A program made the translations under genes and the position numbers. Shown in pieces: positions 63,900 to 64,000 of a stretch of 64,000 nt of DNA. This stretch comes from JAHWKS01 sp964458385 (GTDB lineage Bacteria > Planctomycetota > Planctomycetia > Pirellulales > Pirellulaceae). The stretch's first letter is position 1, and the number at the start of each line of letters is the position of its first letter. Below the pieces are notes generated by a model, which saw only the letters and a list, made by a program, of their open reading frames with translations, ran no database searches and was not told the origin of the DNA. Location of the stretch: contig CAYWIS010000004.1 of assembly GCA_964458385.1 (NCBI GenBank), forward strand, positions 1-64,000. Reading direction: 5' to 3'.

Positions 63900-64000
63900 T
63901 TACGAACCGGAAAGCTCAATGGTTAATTCGTTCGCTTTCGCCTCCACGGTTACCGGGTCCGGGAGAGTGACCGGCGGTTGGTAACCGGCGGTCTGATCAC
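63900..64000 (-). CDS. C-terminus of an unidentified protein (cut by window edge)
   Basis: On the minus strand an open frame enters from the right edge and reads DQTAGYQPPVTLPDPVTVEA, ending after about 32 residues at TAA (63900-63902). The composition is protein-like and the stop lies just before the palindromic repeat, as expected for a gene end. Too little is left to assign a family. Confidence 0.45.
   Translation of the reverse strand, partial: DQTAGYQPPVTLPDPVTVEAKANELTIELSGS

Overview
The window looks like chromosomal DNA from a member of the Planctomycetota, most likely a Pirellulales-type heterotroph. Evidence for this: a cytochrome-c/DUF1549/DUF1553 protein with an N-terminal CxxCH site, a protein with an NPYAAP motif, zinc-ribbon plus proline-rich-linker membrane proteins, a twin-arginine Gfo/Idh/MocA oxidoreductase, a soluble Ser/Thr kinase, very large secreted proteins, GC-rich coding sequence and loosely packed genes on both strands. 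I saw no rRNA, tRNA, insertion sequence, prophage or CRISPR array.

Layout. 1-726 is the end of a quinol-type nitric oxide reductase. 1033-4453 (-) holds two large SPFH/band-7 membrane proteins. 4807-13059 is a mixed region: a YfhO-family membrane protein, a fatty acid desaturase, a PP2C phosphatase, a secreted coiled-coil protein, a histone-H1-like protein, and two exported proteins rich in Cys-Cys pairs. 13245-14024 (-) is an MddA-type methanethiol S-methyltransferase. 14314-25045 (-) is one long type II secretion/pseudopilus cluster (E-F-G-H-I-J-K, a PilM/PilN fusion, a PilO/GspM-like protein). Four of its genes are joined by 4-base stop/start overlaps and it ends in an intrinsic terminator; no secretin or prepilin peptidase lies in the window.

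25627-31393 carries a DUF885 protein, a MoaD/ThiS-like protein next to a BNR-repeat protein, a zinc-ribbon membrane protein and an SDR epimerase. 31704-35046 holds a CsbD stress protein divergent from an overlapping histidine kinase/NtrC-type regulator pair. 35696-40574 holds the DUF1549/DUF1553 protein and a sodium:solute symporter. 40602-41836 (-) is a lipoprotein-oxidoreductase pair. 42162-46021 (-) has kdsA coupled to a TPR lipoprotein, plus a diacylglycerol-kinase-like enzyme. 46962-48533 (+) is a Ser/Thr kinase preceded by a hairpin-dense non-coding block. 48598-51379 (-) holds a nonsense-interrupted NPYAAP gene behind a glycosyltransferase-39-like protein. 51744-59441 (-) holds a giant secreted protein and an RND efflux pump with its adaptor. 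59989-64000 holds a TPR-like membrane protein behind a promoter-terminator leader, a Gfo/Idh/MocA protein, an O-methyltransferase, and the end of one more gene.

Possible connections. The CsbD gene and the lipoprotein-oxidoreductase operon each have a sigma-54 (-24/-12) promoter, and the only sigma-54 activator in the window lies beside CsbD, which suggests a small envelope or stress regulon. Other points worth attention are a hairpin-rich candidate RNA at 46434-46794, two matched arrays of nine Cys-Cys pairs in one small secreted protein, triplicated modules in both SPFH proteins, and an H1-like tail joined to a possible RNA-polymerase-alpha-CTD-like domain. All assignments come from reading the sequence; no database search was run.
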